In this document: positions 34,443 through 46,869 of the stretch, one piece after another
Layout of the letters: each line of letters starts with the position of its first letter
Numbering within the stretch: the first letter of the stretch is position 1
NCBI RefSeq assembly: GCF_026914265.1
Contig: NC_069133.1
Location: forward strand, 4,129,566-4,193,565
From: Mya arenaria
Lineage: Eukaryota > Mollusca > Bivalvia > Myida > Myidae
DNA length: 64,000 nucleotides
Reading direction: 5' to 3'
Position numbers and translations under genes: made by a program
Notes under the pieces: generated by a model
Databases searched by the model: none
The model's input: the letters and a program-made list of their open reading frames with translations, nothing else
What the model was told of the DNA's origin: nothing

Positions 34443-37400
34443 TTAACTCCCTTTCGAGATCTTCAAGCTGTTGTCGGCTCGGATATTGCGGTCGCAGTTT
34501 CTCAATGTATGGGTGGGCTGTTCTACAATGCTTGATTGCGGTGGTGCTGCTTTTAAATTTTCATCGCACTCTCTGCATGTGATTCGTTTCGTCTCGGTAT
34601 GACTTTGATAATGTTTTAATAACCGCCAACGGGCGATAAATTCTCTCAAACAACTTTTCACAACGCATGTAAATGATTGGATTTCTACAGAGTTTGAATT
34701 AGCTCCCTGTTTACACTCATCAGATGTCCCTGCAATAACACTTGAGTTTGTCGCCCTCTCGTTTTTTCTTGCGCTAACGTATGACCGTACACCACATTCT
34801 TCATTGTGTTTCTTTATGGCTGGCTCTTGACACGCTTCCGTTATCTTTTGTAGAGCTGACCCGCATTTTGACAGGGACTTCACTGACCGCTTGGCGTCTT
34901 GATCTAGTTTTATCGGAGTCCTTCCGATAAAGGCACTCATGTCGGGTAACTTATTTTCCAACTCTTTTTTAAACTTGTCATCTGAATTAGACCAACTGTC
35001 ATTATCATCATCATTAGAGGCGGGGGTTACAGGTACGACAGGCTCATCGGCATTTGCCTTTCTTGGAGTCCCCTCGGGTGGTAAAGCTTTTCCAAGAAGG
35101 AGCGAAGGCGATTCCTTAATTTGGTCTTCTATATTGGTCCTTTTAGTGTTCACTTTCACATTATCCGAAACCTTTTTAATTTTCACTTGTACTACGGATT
35201 GACTTGATCTGTTTCCGTCAGTTGGTCTGGAATGTTGAGCAAACGAGACGTTAGGTCTGCTTATTTCTACGTGTTTTTTTCCCGACAGTACTAGCATCAA
35301 GGTTGGTTTCATCTGTTAACAGAACATATAACTGTCAATACATATTTCATAATTCAGAATATACCGGCATATGCAAAAATGTCGTTTTACTTTTTTCATA
35401 TTGAGTTATGGCCAATGAAAACATTTCACACAAAGGGGCTCCTAATACTCCTTTTCAATAGTGTAAATGCCAATCGGAACTCCTAGGCCATTTTCTATCG
35501 AAAACAACCTCGTTTACAATGGCCGAAATCTGTATACATATACTACGCTGCAAACAGATCGCGTAGTAATTTCAATTGAGCAATAAAAATTAATGACTTA
35601 ACTCTAGGGAATCTTAATAATGTTTGCAATCTTCACTGGCAATCAAATAAAACTCAGAAATACAAATACACGCTAAAACGATACATTTAATTAATAATAT
35701 AACTCAAAATTAACAATCTACTTCAACTAATGTACATCCGAGGTTGTTTTCGATAGAAAATGGCCGAGGAGTTCCGAATGTGTAAACACTAGATACAGTC
35801 AGAGAACCAGAGGCGATTATAATGAGGCCTAAATATAAATAATTGTTCATTTCAAATGTCTAAATCTACCCTATATTTTAGCACCGATCCTAAGATTAGT
35901 TTGACCAAAATACAACAAGGACTGTACAGTGGCTTCGGAAACAAATCTTGGGCCGTACTCATAAATAATCATTAACCTTATATGTGCATTATATAGGTGG
36001 AGGTGTGTTTTTCTTTGTATTTTTTTTGAAACCAACAGACAGTTTTTTAAGTATGTGATGTTAAACCAATAATAACTAGTCATAAATAGCTTCAGTAGAA
36101 TTTAAACAATGTAGTGATACATTTATAGGGTCAATTTGATATAGTTTTGTGAAAAAGCATTCCGGATGTCAGATATTCACCTTTGTACACCCCACTTCAA
36201 AGTTACAAAGTCACAATGTTTCATAAATCAATCACCTTCAGTATAAATATAAGGAATACATGCCCAGGTTCTGACGGTCATCGAATGAAAACGATCAATA
36301 AACATGCATAAAGTGGTCATACGCAATTATTCATAATCATACTGGATAAATGTTTCAGCCCAAATCCAATGATACCTTCAACCTGCATTCATATCGTTTT
36401 GTTAATAAAAAATCCTAACAATGCGTGAAATTTAATGTAAACATATACCTGAACTTTAATTCATACGATGGAAACTTCAATAGAATGTCACATTTATGGC
36501 TCTGAAGCGGAACTAAATGTCTTACTTTAAAACACTTCAAAGCCCGATAATTACAAATGTGGCGAGAGAATGCTTTCTGACAAAACTTGAAATCCTCGCA
36601 GAAGTAAGCTTTCCCTTTGTCGGAGCCCAGAACGTTTGGGTTCTTTGCACTCACGATGAAACACTCCTCCACGTCGGCATGTAATCTAACCGCCTGTAAA
36701 TATAATGTTAACAAAATCATTTCTAAAGGTATTTGTGCGATTTAAATTAACTTTGCTTGTAATTATCACACAATACATTTCCATATCTCAAAGTGGAAGA
36801 ATGTCGTGGGTGGCAATAATTTCCGGTACGGACGGACACCTGGGTCGAATAAACGATATTCCGTAACAATCTGTCGAACACGTCGTTCACCAGGCCAACG
36901 ACAAAAGATTATGAGACATCCGTAGGAAAGAGAAGGGTATCAAGGAAACTCGTGTGTTTTGTGATATAACAATTGTAGAGTTTCGAACATATTTAAACAA
37001 AAAGAAGGCCCATGTGGGCCTGTAGTCTACTGGCACTTTGTCATAACAATCAGTAAACCATGTTTCAACGGGAGACAAACACTACAATAATGCACACCTC
37101 TCTGTACAACGTTGCCTCCCTAAATTTCCTTTGCATTCTTACTAAGTGCAATTATCAAGTCATACAAAGGCGGATCTGGCTGCTTTTCGAGAGGAACTGT
37201 ACCAATAATAAACGGACGGGCACACGGACAAACAGACAGACTGGCAGTATGAAATATATAAACAACACTTATGAGGCATACCAACTACCACAAGTAGATC
37301 TAACCCAAAGCGGAAACTCCTGTTTTATGATTATCGACCATAGCCGCTAAACCACTGAAGGGCGTTAGACGTAGGATATCCAATATCAAAAATGTGTTAA

Positions 37401-39251
37401 ACATATCCAGTGTTGGTTGAGTGCGTTTTAATAATATCTTCTGTTGGTTGAATGTGTTAATTATACCCAGTGTTGATTGAGTGTGTTAATCATACCCAGT
37501 GTTGATTGAGTGTGTTAATCATATCCAGTGTTGGTTGAGGGTGTTAGTCATATCCAGTGTTGGTTGAGTGTGTTAATCATACCCAGTGTTGATTGAGTGT
37601 GTGAATCATATCCAGTGTTGGTTGAGTGTGTTAATCATATCCAGTGTTGGTTGAGGGTGTTAGTCATATCAAGTGTTGGTTGAGGGTGTTAGTCATATCC
37701 AGTGTTGGTCGAGTGTGTTAATCATACCCAGTGTTGGTTGAGGGTGTTAATCATATCCAGTGTTGGTTGAGTGTGTTAATCATACCCAGTGTTTGTTTAG
37801 TGTGTTAATCATATCCAGTGTTGGTCGAGTGTGTTAATCATACCCAGTGTTGGTTGAGTGTGTTAATCATACCCAGTGTTGGTTGATTGTGTTAATTGGT
37901 TGCGTGTGTTAATCATATCCAATGTTGGTTGAGTGTGTTAATCATACCCAGTGTTGGTTTAGTGTGTTAATCATATCCAGTGTTGGTTGAGTGTATTAAT
38001 CATATCCAGTGTTGGTCGAGTGTGTTAATCATATCCAGTGTTAGTTGAGTGTGTTAATCATATCCAGTGTTGGTTTATGTGTTCTTTCTTTAACAGGGTG
38101 CATCTTTACTCACTAAATGTGACATAAGAGACCTGACCACTTTTCTTTCACTGTGTGGATCGTCAATAACGTCTGGCCCTCTGACGACTTCTGATAAAGC
38201 CTGGTTTTCTGAAACATATTAAAGCAAAAATTAAATGATCTAAATGAAAGCAGGTTAAATCTACACTTGTGGAATGAACACCTTGATAAAACTCCCTTAG
38301 GCCAAGTGATGTACAATCAATATACTTGTCATCCACCAGTACTATGTTCACTACAATTAATTCAAACATATTTATTTAACATCGACAGTAAAGCTCTGCC
38401 AACGTTAGATTAATCATGCTCGATAGTTGCCAGCGGGGTTCTAAACAGTAGCAACCGCAGCTACTGTATTGATTGTGCAGGTCGTACTAAAGTTTTGTCT
38501 CTCCGGGATAGGAGTCTGGGGCCATGATTACGAACGATCTCGAGTCCAAGTCTAGACTCAGACTCAGATAAGCATTTTTATTAAGGAATAAAATATCATA
38601 TGTATTCTATTTCTTTTACAAAGTTTATGTTAATAATAGTAAAACATTCAAAAAGTAAAATATTTCAGCAAAGTATGCCCTCAATGCTCTGATAGAAGGA
38701 AAATTACAATGAAATAAAGTTGTGCCATAATGAGTCTTGAGTCTGAACTCAGACTTGAGACTGTTCGTAATCACTGCCCCTGGTGTTCTTTTCCTATACA
38801 ACGAGACCTCCCAATTGTATCCAATTATAACTGTTGATATAAATTATTTTACAGATTGCTCTGCATAATCAAAAATATAAAACTTTCGTCAAATGAATGT
38901 AAAAATAGACACTGTTTTTACGTACTTAAGTATTGCAGAAATTCCGTTTTGACAATAAGGGATTTTCTCTCTACAAAGTCAGTTCCCTTGATCGAGCCGA
39001 GCAGATGCAGTGTTTCGTCAGTAACATAGGCAGTAACAATAAAACACTCATCCCCAGCTTTGCTCAACAAAGTTGACTGTAAATAAAATACACCATTCTT
39101 AAAGAAATAAATATTTTTCACAGTTTGAAATCTACATTGATAATCATATACACAAAAAGATGATTAGAAAACAAAATACTATAATGTGAATTATACTCAC
39201 CTTCAACTCTGATCTAACAACTTACCTCTCAAGAGCCAGCTCATCGCCCAT
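34443..39251 (-). CDS. Copy C: diverged paralogue of the two-module C2H2 gene, minus strand
   Basis: Exons (minus strand) are 39251-39201, 39076-38926, 38208-38114, 36693-36526 and 35312-34443. Exons 1, 2 and 3 are 51, 151 and 95 nt, as in copy A. The modules are recognisable: LLSKAGDECFIVTA with LLGSIKG, then DVIDDPHSERKVVRSLMSHL, then VEECFIVSAKNPNVLGSDKG. Exon 4 may use the donor AAA|GTAAGA at 36525, which is in frame with exon 5; the position equivalent to copy A (after 36555) has a weak donor and a phase that does not fit. Exon 5 (289 codons) has a long polar linker, one good C2H2 finger (C-x4-C-x12-H-x3-H, starting FTCVVKSC) and a second with only its cysteine pair. Exon 1 carries an in-frame TAA, so either exon 1 is not used as drawn or the gene is inactive. 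Family membership is firm; activity is not. Confidence 0.7.
35475..35776. mobile_element. TIR element (GGCCATTTTCTATCGAAAAC family)
   Basis: Left end CGGAACTCCTAGGCCATTTT and TCTATCGAAAACAACCTCG is the inverse of the right end CGAGGTTGTTTTCGATAGA and AAATGGCCGAGGAGTTCCG. It is 302 bp with no coding. A related, more decayed copy lies at 40108-40405. Confidence 0.85.
36060..36520. other. Intron 4 of copy C, no other feature
   Basis: This is part of the spacer between exons 5 and 4 of the minus-strand gene. No repeat or additional exon could be supported. Confidence 0.35.
37395..38092. repeat. 29-bp minisatellite in intron 3 of copy C
   Basis: About 24 units of GTGTTAATCATATCCAGTG followed by TTGGTTGAGT, with CATACCCAGTG and TTGGTCGAGT variants. 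It ends about 20 bp from the donor of exon 3 on the minus strand, so almost the whole proximal intron is repeat. Confidence 0.95.
38516..38782. mobile_element. TIR miniature element
   Basis: GGGGCCATGATTACGAACGA and CTCGAGTCCAAGTCTAGACT at the left are inverse to CAGACTTGAGACTGTTCGTA and ATCACTGCCCC at the right. The arms are about 50 bp and rich in GAGTCT/AGACTC. It lies in intron 2 of copy C. Confidence 0.82.
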
Positions 39252-40107
39252 GTTTGTTTTGTCTGTAAATACACAATATAAAACATCTAACGAAGCAACA
39301 ATAACATACAGTAACATTGTTAATTATTGCAAACAACATACATATCCATAGGGTTAGGTAAAAAAGACGATTTCCCTCCCAACAAACAAAATTATAATTT
39401 TATTGCGTCATAGACAATTATTGATTGTAACATATGAAGATTTCCGCCCCCTGCCCCCATCCACCCCACTCACACATACATACTTTGGTATGCCGGAATA
39501 TGGGCCATATCGGGCAGTTGTACAGACCAAGGTTATAATGTACGCTGAGTTGCACTAATATATCAAACTGGGTTCGAACTCCAATAGAAAACAACCAAGC
39601 GCCATAAAATACGCCATCAATTACAGTAATAATCTGAATTCAATTACAGATAAATGTCCTTTAGGTCAACTGTTTTGAATAATACATGCACGAAATGTCG
39701 CAGTACCTATTTTTTTAAAAGTTAATCTTATTTGTAACGCTGTCATAAAATTAAACTGAACTGCTTTTCTCCCACTCCAGATAAGTAGATCAAAATAGTG
39801 GACCAAGCTGAGAATCCTTATCCTGCCCAACAACCTTTTTTTAATATGTAACTAAACCCCAAGAGGTAACAAATAAGTTTTAGCGACTTAAATAGTAGAA
39901 AGACCAACTAATATAATGTTTAGCTACTCTGGTTCCTTTATATCTCATTTAAGTTTTTGTTCCAGTGTGAAATAGTGTTTCCAGTTTGCTTTTAAAGTGT
40001 ATTCAATGATTATTATTAGACCATGTAAGAAGTTTCAAAAATAGGTGCCTGATAGATTATTGATTATTTTTCTCGTGTTTTTGTGTGCTTTTTCGCATGC
40101 CTTTCGC

Positions 40108-40405
40108 ATTCGGAACTAATCGGTCTTTTTCATCGAAAACAACACCGGATGTATGCTGGTTAATTAGAAGAAGTTCGTTAAAATTTAAATAATTATTGTA
40201 ATGATTTAACGTGTTTTTGTATACCTAAGTTTGAAATGGTTGCCGGATAAGTGAATTATTGCATAAATAATTAAAATTCCCAAGAGTAAAGTCATTAAGT
40301 TTAACTGCTAAATTGAAACTTCTACGCGATCTACTTGCAGCGTAGTTAAAATGTTAAGATTTCTGACTTTGTAAACCGTCCATATATATCCGAGGTCTTA
40401 AGACC
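40108..40405. mobile_element. Decayed relative of the TIR element at 35475-35776
   Basis: TCGGAACTAATCGGTCTTTT and CATCGAAAACAACACCGG at the left match the family end. TACGCGATCTACTTGCAGCG in the interior and CCGAGG at the right match its other half in opposite orientation. It lies just upstream of copy C. Confidence 0.55.
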
Positions 40406-41334
40406 ACACAATCCGAAGAACTACTTCTTTTCATGTCGTTTTAACCCATATTTTGTGTCAATGCGCAATATGGATAGAATAATGACGTCACAACCATAAA
40501 AACAGATAATTTGCATTGCGTTCCGAGTATGAATTCTTGCTTGTTCGGCTATTTCCACGCTGTATTTCTGTATCCCGGCGATTTATTTTTAGCAGAATAT
40601 AACTATTTTTAGATCGCTATATTTATCAGATTAATGTGGATCAAAATAATGGAGGCTCTGGTAGGAAGGTAACATAATGATATTCACTCTGAGTTTAGCC
40701 CAAGATGTTCCAGAAATTATTACCGACCGCAAGTGTCCCATCGCCTGCAGGGTTCGTTATTATAACCTTGCGTGACCTTGAAGCATTACTTTTATGAGTT
40801 AAGAAACAAAAATGATTATCTGAATGTCAAAATAGATGTATCTCAGGTTTCGCGTTACCGTAATGCTTCAAATACTATGATATTGCTATACAATAACAAA
40901 ATACTATTCATTCTATGACTTTTATGCGTATACAATTCTAATACGATGTTTTTCTTTGCATAACAGCTTTGTTCCGGTGAATTCTTGGTATAATATTAGA
41001 CATTGGGCTTTCAATTTATATTAGCACACATGCCCTGATACGACAATGAGTTATGTATACGTTTGGTGAAGCAAAGTAGTTCGGATTAAACCTGTAAAAC
41101 ATCCAAAGGGTGCAAAGCAATCATAACAGCACTAGTACTACAAAGATACTTACATAAAACATAAATAACATTAATTTATCAATAAAACTTGAAAAAGCAC
41201 AATCAAATTCTCATTCTTAGAACAGACAATTTCCGATAATCTAAAAATATTTTCTACTTACACTAACTGACCGATAATCTAAAAATAGTTTCTATATACA
41301 TTAACTGACCACATGTTTGTCCTCGCCGCGAGAA

Positions 41335-41775
41335 AACGACCATCTGATAAGCTCTGCATTTTGAAAGGAATTATTGCTAAAATTGTTCGTAAAATAAAAT
41401 TAGTTTCCTTAAACAATTAAAACGTGTATGTTTATAAAACTTGTCCATCGTATGATATCTAATCAAAGAACCGAAAACCCTTCGAAGCAATTAAAAGGGG
41501 CATGCATTATAACATTATATACATGGGGATGGGGGATACGTCGACCGAAGTGATAAGCTGGGCATTTTGAAAGGAATTATTGCTAAAGTTGTTTGTAAAA
41601 CAAGGATTTCCCCATAACAAAACGTGTATGGAAATGATATATATGATGTATTGTACTTTCCTATCGTATGATATCTAATCAAAACAACGAAAAACCTTTA
41701 GAAACGATTGAAAGTGGCATGCATTGTACCCTTTAATACATTGGAATGGGAGATTACGACGATTGAAGTGACTTT
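41335..41775. repeat. Tandem duplication, two units of about 220 bp
   Basis: GATAAGCTCTGCATTTTGAA in unit 1 (41347) recurs as GATAAGCTGGGCATTTTGAA in unit 2 (41552). TCGTATGATATCTAATCAAA and GGCATGCATT recur at the same spacing. A shorter duplication (CCGATAATCTAAAAATA) precedes it at 41233-41310. Non-coding. Confidence 0.85.
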
Positions 41776-42139
41776 TGCATAAACAAAATGACACCAGACG
41801 CCATAAAATAGATATGTATATGTTTGTTTCCTCGCACATGTGGGCACAATCGCTCTTGGCCCTCGGCACAGTTTCCACTTTTATCTATGTGCCCTACACA
41901 CATTCCCATTCGTCATATACAATTTTCAACTCTCACATATTTGCCCGCAGATAGTCTTTCAACTAACTTCAACCTTGTTCTAATCGTTAATGCGTAAATA
42001 AAGCTACTTTCGATTTGAGACTATCCCAAATAATCAATATCTAAATAACACTGTCTAATGTTGAATCGCTGTTTAAATGAAAGTTTATTACTTACTTTAA
42101 TACAATCCGAAGGTATGTTGTTGATAGTTCCTGTCCTGG

Positions 42140-43005
42140 CATGTACACTTATATCAACATGAGGACAATAAATAAGTTGATAAGGGTTATATTGTACGGC
42201 GTACACAAGACCTTATCGCATATTAGTCATGGTGATAGAATGCTGCTCAGTGAAGTGTGTGAACACTCCTACGCACAGGGTACAGAAGGAAAAAAACCCC
42301 AGCTCTCTGTATGCTTATCAAATATTGCTCCCCCTGAGCCAATTTCTGACCACTGTGCGCAAGAGTGTGAAGTTGTTATCAAGACGCTTTATGAATTAGA
42401 ATCTTTCTATAGATATAGAATGTAACTAACATTGTACATTTTGTGGATACTATACAAACATTTGATCAAAGCGAATGGATGAATAGTAATAACCTACAGG
42501 TAAGCACATTTTTTAGAATTTAAGATACATATTAAGTATTTTTATATTGAATTTGTACATACATTTGATTTCATATCAACCACGAAAGCGAAAGTAGATT
42601 CATGTTTTCATAGTCGATACACTTTATTGACTATCTAGTTACCTAGCGTAGCTTATATCTATGATTCGATCCTCACATGATATTTTTAAAGAATGTTTAA
42701 ACTAGCTGTGACTATTGACGATAGCTGATAAATTGGACTGAATGTACATGGGTTTTATGAAGAGCGCATTTGCTGATAAAAATCTACTCTGTCTATCCGT
42801 CCCCTCCCCCTCGGAGGATTGAATTTTTAAAATGACTGTTAAATGAAAGCATTAAATGGACTATGTCAATACTATAGTCGATTCCCGTAGTTCAAATTAT
42901 ATTATTTTTGGTATTTTCTGCAGCTAGAGTTCAGACTAGTTTCAAAAGAGAAGTGCTGACTCACAAAGTCACTTCATTGTAAAATAAGATAACTTTTACT
43001 TCAAA
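42140..43005. other. No supported gene upstream of copy B
   Basis: A 94-codon open stretch occurs at 42141-42425, but it has no recognisable domain, homologue in the window or convincing splice context. The rest is AT-rich. Confidence 0.3.
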
Positions 43006-43009
43006 TCAT

Positions 43010-43200
43010 TGCAGTCAATGCGAATGTCCGTCGGACAGTCGGAAATGTCCGTTATATTTCCATTTTGCCAGACGAAAAATCTATTTTGGTCTGTCACAAT
43101 GTCCGGTGAAACATTACAGTCAGCACCGTTTAATTTTCGGATAATTTACTTTCAGTTTCTATTTGATAGTTTTCAATAAATGTTCAGTGTTATTTTTAAC
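43010..43200 (+). repeat. Partner of the inverted edge repeat at 290-430
   Basis: This is the reverse-complement counterpart of 290-430, immediately upstream of the copy B duplication. A stretch at 43220-43292 has an AG before it and a GTAAG after it, but no counterpart supports it as an exon. Confidence 0.6.
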
Positions 43201-43790
43201 TATAATTACATGTTTTTTCAGCGTGTGAATCCGTGTATCACTTTTTGTAAACCCCGTTTTGCAAATGTTATCGTAAAAGCCGAAAACACAGGTAAGATAC
43301 CAATTTCATCTCGTACCTTTATACTCATTGATAGACGAAATTTTACGGAACTGTTTGGAAATTACGAAATTCCGTATTTATATAATTTTCGGCGAGTTGG
43401 TTCCCGGCAATTATGTTAATTTTAATATGATGATGTAACCCTTTAATGAAACCCTTTCTGATATAACTGATGATATTTTGAAAATCTGGTTTGTAAGTCT
43501 TCATGTAACAGTATGTGACTGTACGTACCTTCTTGACAACAGTGTGAAACCAATACGTAAATGAAGCAATACGTAAATTATATAAGGAAGAAAGTTCAAT
43601 GGAGGAGATAACCAGTAACATCCAAATTCAGAATGTAAACAAACTTTTCTCTAATAATTTTATAAACATATGGTCAAGTATACGAAAGGTCGATATTAAT
43701 ACTTATTGTCATGGAATGTACACTGACACTTTACGTCGAATTCATTCTCCTTTCATAAGTTAAAGTTTCATTGTTTCAGAAGTGTTCACT

Positions 43791-46700
43791 ATGAAGAACT
43801 TCGTTCGCAGGGTCATTCGGGCGCAGTTGGAACACTTGGTAAGTTTAAGAAAAAAAATGGTTTGATAAACTATATTATATCGAAAATATCCGTCCATATG
43901 TTTCATATTTTTTTAATATTTGCTTTCAAGTTAAAGTTGTTTTGAGTCTAAATGAGTGTCAATAAAGCGAAGTTAAGTGGCATTGGAATTCATATGTTCT
44001 GAAGATAGAATTTACTATTCTAAGGCCAATATTTACTTGATTTTCAACATTGTTTTGTAAATCGGGACGGGGAGGTTGGGGTAACATTTTATTCTTTATT
44101 TTTCTTAGATGATTGTTTGACCGTTGAACATATGTTCATGCTCTTTCTATTTTATAAGGGACCATTTCAAGTAATTTTAGACGACCCATAAAGACGATTG
44201 TAACAATTCTCCTTTTTTACATTTGAAGGTTATACATCGACACCGCAGGTATGAATAAACGCTGTTCCAGGACAGTACCGGACATATTCGCAAATACGGA
44301 ACATAGTTCAACATTTTGTTTCAGTGAAACTATAAATTATTGTACTCCGAGAGTGTAAAATATCCTGCTAAAGATTGCTATGTTTTACAGGCATGACAGC
44401 TAAGTAAGGAGGGCGTACAATTTTATTCTGCGAAACCACGGGTTATTATACAGGCATGACAGCTGAGAAAGTAGGGGATGTGTTATTAAATTCTGCGAAA
44501 GAATTGTTTATTTCACAGGTATGACAGCTTAGTATGGAGGGGATGTGTTATTACAACCCGCTAAAGAATCGTTTATTTTACAGGCATGGCAGCTGAGAAA
44601 GGAGGGATGTGCAATTATACACTGCTGAAGTATCGTATATGTTATAGGCATCACTTCTGAGTCAGGAGGGACGTGCAAATTTATCCTGCTTAAGTATCGT
44701 TTATTTTACATGCGTTACTGCTGAATAACGACGATGAAGAGGGTTATTATAAACTGCTAAAGTATATTTAACAGGCATATCTCCAAAGAAAGGAGGGGTG
44801 TGTAAGTGTATACTGCTGAAGTATCAAATATTTTACAGGCATAACTGCTGAGTAAGAAGGAATATGTAATTATATACTGCTAAATTATCGTCTATTTTAC
44901 AGGCATCACTGCTGAGTAAAGACGGGGGTGTTATTTGATCCTGCTTAAGTATCGTATATTTTACAGGCATCACTGCTGAGTAAGAGGGCTTGTGTAATTA
45001 TATTAATCTGTATTATCATATATGTTACAAGCATCATTACTGAAAGAGCCGGAATATGTAATTAAATAATGCTGAAGTATCGTCTATTTCACAGAGTGTG
45101 TCACTATATCCTGCTTAAATATCGTATATTTTACAGGAATCACTGCTGAGTAAGAAGGGTTGTGTAATCATAAACTGCTGTGTTATCATATATGTACAAG
45201 CATCATTACTGAGTGAGCAAGAATATGTAATTATACACTGCTGAAGTATCGTCTATTTTACAGGGAGTGTTATTATATCCTGCTAAAGTATCGTATATTT
45301 TACAGGCATTACTGCTGGGTAAGAGGGGGTGTAATAACATCCTGCTAAAGTATCGTATATTTGACTGGCATAACTGCTGAATAAGAGGGAGGTGTAAATA
45401 TATCCTGCTAAAGTATCGTATATTTTACCGGCATTACTGCTGAGTAAGAGGGAGGTGTAAATATATCCTGCTAAAGTATCGTATATTTGACTGGCATAAC
45501 TGCTGAGTAAGAGGGAGGTGTAAATATATCCTGCTTAAGTATCGTATATTTGACTGGCATAACTGCTGAGCAAGAGGGGGTGTAAATATATCCTGCTAAA
45601 GTATCGTATATTTTACAGGCATTATTGCTGAGTAAGAGCGGTGTTATTATATCCTGCTAAAATATCGTATATTTTACAGACATTACTGCTGACTAAGAGG
45701 GAGGTGTAATTATATCCTACAATAGTATCGTATATTTTACAGACGTCACTGCTGAGTATGGAGGGGGAAGAGTGTTTTATTATCACTGCTTGTATAGTCG
45801 ATGGAAGTTCCCATTTATTTGGCTCAACCAAGGGAGTTGAATACATACAGAACTACTTTAAAGGCGTGGTGGAGGAGATTTTACCCTATTTAAGTATGTC
45901 ATACACCTACGCTTAAATGTATTATCTCTGTGTACATAAGTAATAACCAGCAATTTTTAAGAAATAATAAATACATTCACTAAACTTATCTGTCAATAGA
46001 TACAACGTGGCAGTCAAAAGAACAGTCATGCAATTAAACTAAGTAACGAGTGTGATGGCGCAAGCGATTTTATGTTTGGCATCATATTAATACGTTATGC
46101 ACTGATGAAACCCTTTTTCGATTTTCTCACTTGCATCATTTGTTATAGTTAGTTGACATGAAGTAAAATCTTGATTATTAAGAATGAGCGGAGCGAGCGT
46201 AGCGAACGAGATCTTCTTAATCATTAAGATAAGGTATTACTTCAGGTCATCTAACTGAAAACAATCTCATTGTCCTGTGTGTATCGGATAAGTTGCAGTA
46301 GTCGGAATGTTAAACACCCGCGGCAGTTGAAATTCGTAATGACTAAGCCTAGTCCTTTATATTTTACTATCCGCAATTTTAACATATAGGTTGTATTCTT
46401 ATTCATGTTAGTGTTTATGGCGCATTGATTTTTTTTTCATTTCAGTGACGCCAATATGTATTGAATGGGTTGACTATATGCAATGAGAGTCCTAACTGAC
46501 TTTTAAAAAAATATAAGAAGAGGAAATATAACTAACTCTTTTTTGAAGGAATATAAGACCTGTCAAAATGTCTTTATATAATAATGTTACATGACATATC
46601 TAAATAATCTGTGTAAGAATGTCTGAACAATTATTTTAATTCGATCATGAAGAAAATGTTAAAACTCGGTCTCATTCTGTCTCATGACTAAATTAATACA

Positions 46701-46869
46701 TTTATCAGTTATTATCAGACATCATTCGCATATGTTTATTTCAAGTTATTCCATTCCATGCCATGCCATTCCAGGACAACAGGATATGCCCGAAAACGAT
46801 TATACACCAACGGCCGTGAATGATATTAATAATGACAGACAGGCGATCCGGTCTGTTATCTCATATCTG
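43791..46869 (+). pseudogene. Copy B: truncated duplicate of the two-module C2H2 gene (exons 1-3 only)
   Basis: Exons are 43791-43838 (one codon shorter than copy A), 45743-45893 (151 nt) and 46775-46869 (95 nt), with the same splice phases and good AG/GT sites. The encoded N-terminus keeps GEECFIITA, LFGSTKG and QAIRSVISYL, and no stop occurs in these exons. Exons 4 and 5, which in copy A hold the second core and both zinc fingers, are not found downstream. Homology to copy A ends about 135 bases into intron 3, where Gypsy-derived sequence starts. Either the gene is dead or it makes a short protein with one complete module. The open frames and intact splice sites mean loss of the 3' half may be fairly recent. 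Confidence 0.72.
44370..45742 (+). repeat. 62-bp minisatellite in intron 1 of copy B, derived from the intron 1/exon 2 boundary
   Basis: There are about 22 units with the same layout as in copy A: TATTTTACAG, GGCATTACTGCTGAGTAAGA, then G-rich and AT-rich filler. Units are more diverged and some are shortened or disrupted (around 45030-45110 and 45190-45270). The last unit flows into exon 2 (ACAG|ACGTCACTGCTGAG). A CATAACTGCTGAGTAAGAGG subtype has spread locally at 45360-45590. Confidence 0.9.

Noticed and set aside
42141-42425. 94-codon plus-strand frame
   Set aside because: Some balanced composition, but no domain, no second copy and no clear exon borders.
43220-43292. Extra exon upstream of copy B
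   Set aside because: TTTTTTCAG and GTAAG flank an open 72-base stretch, but the homologous (inverted) stretch near copy A does not preserve either splice site.
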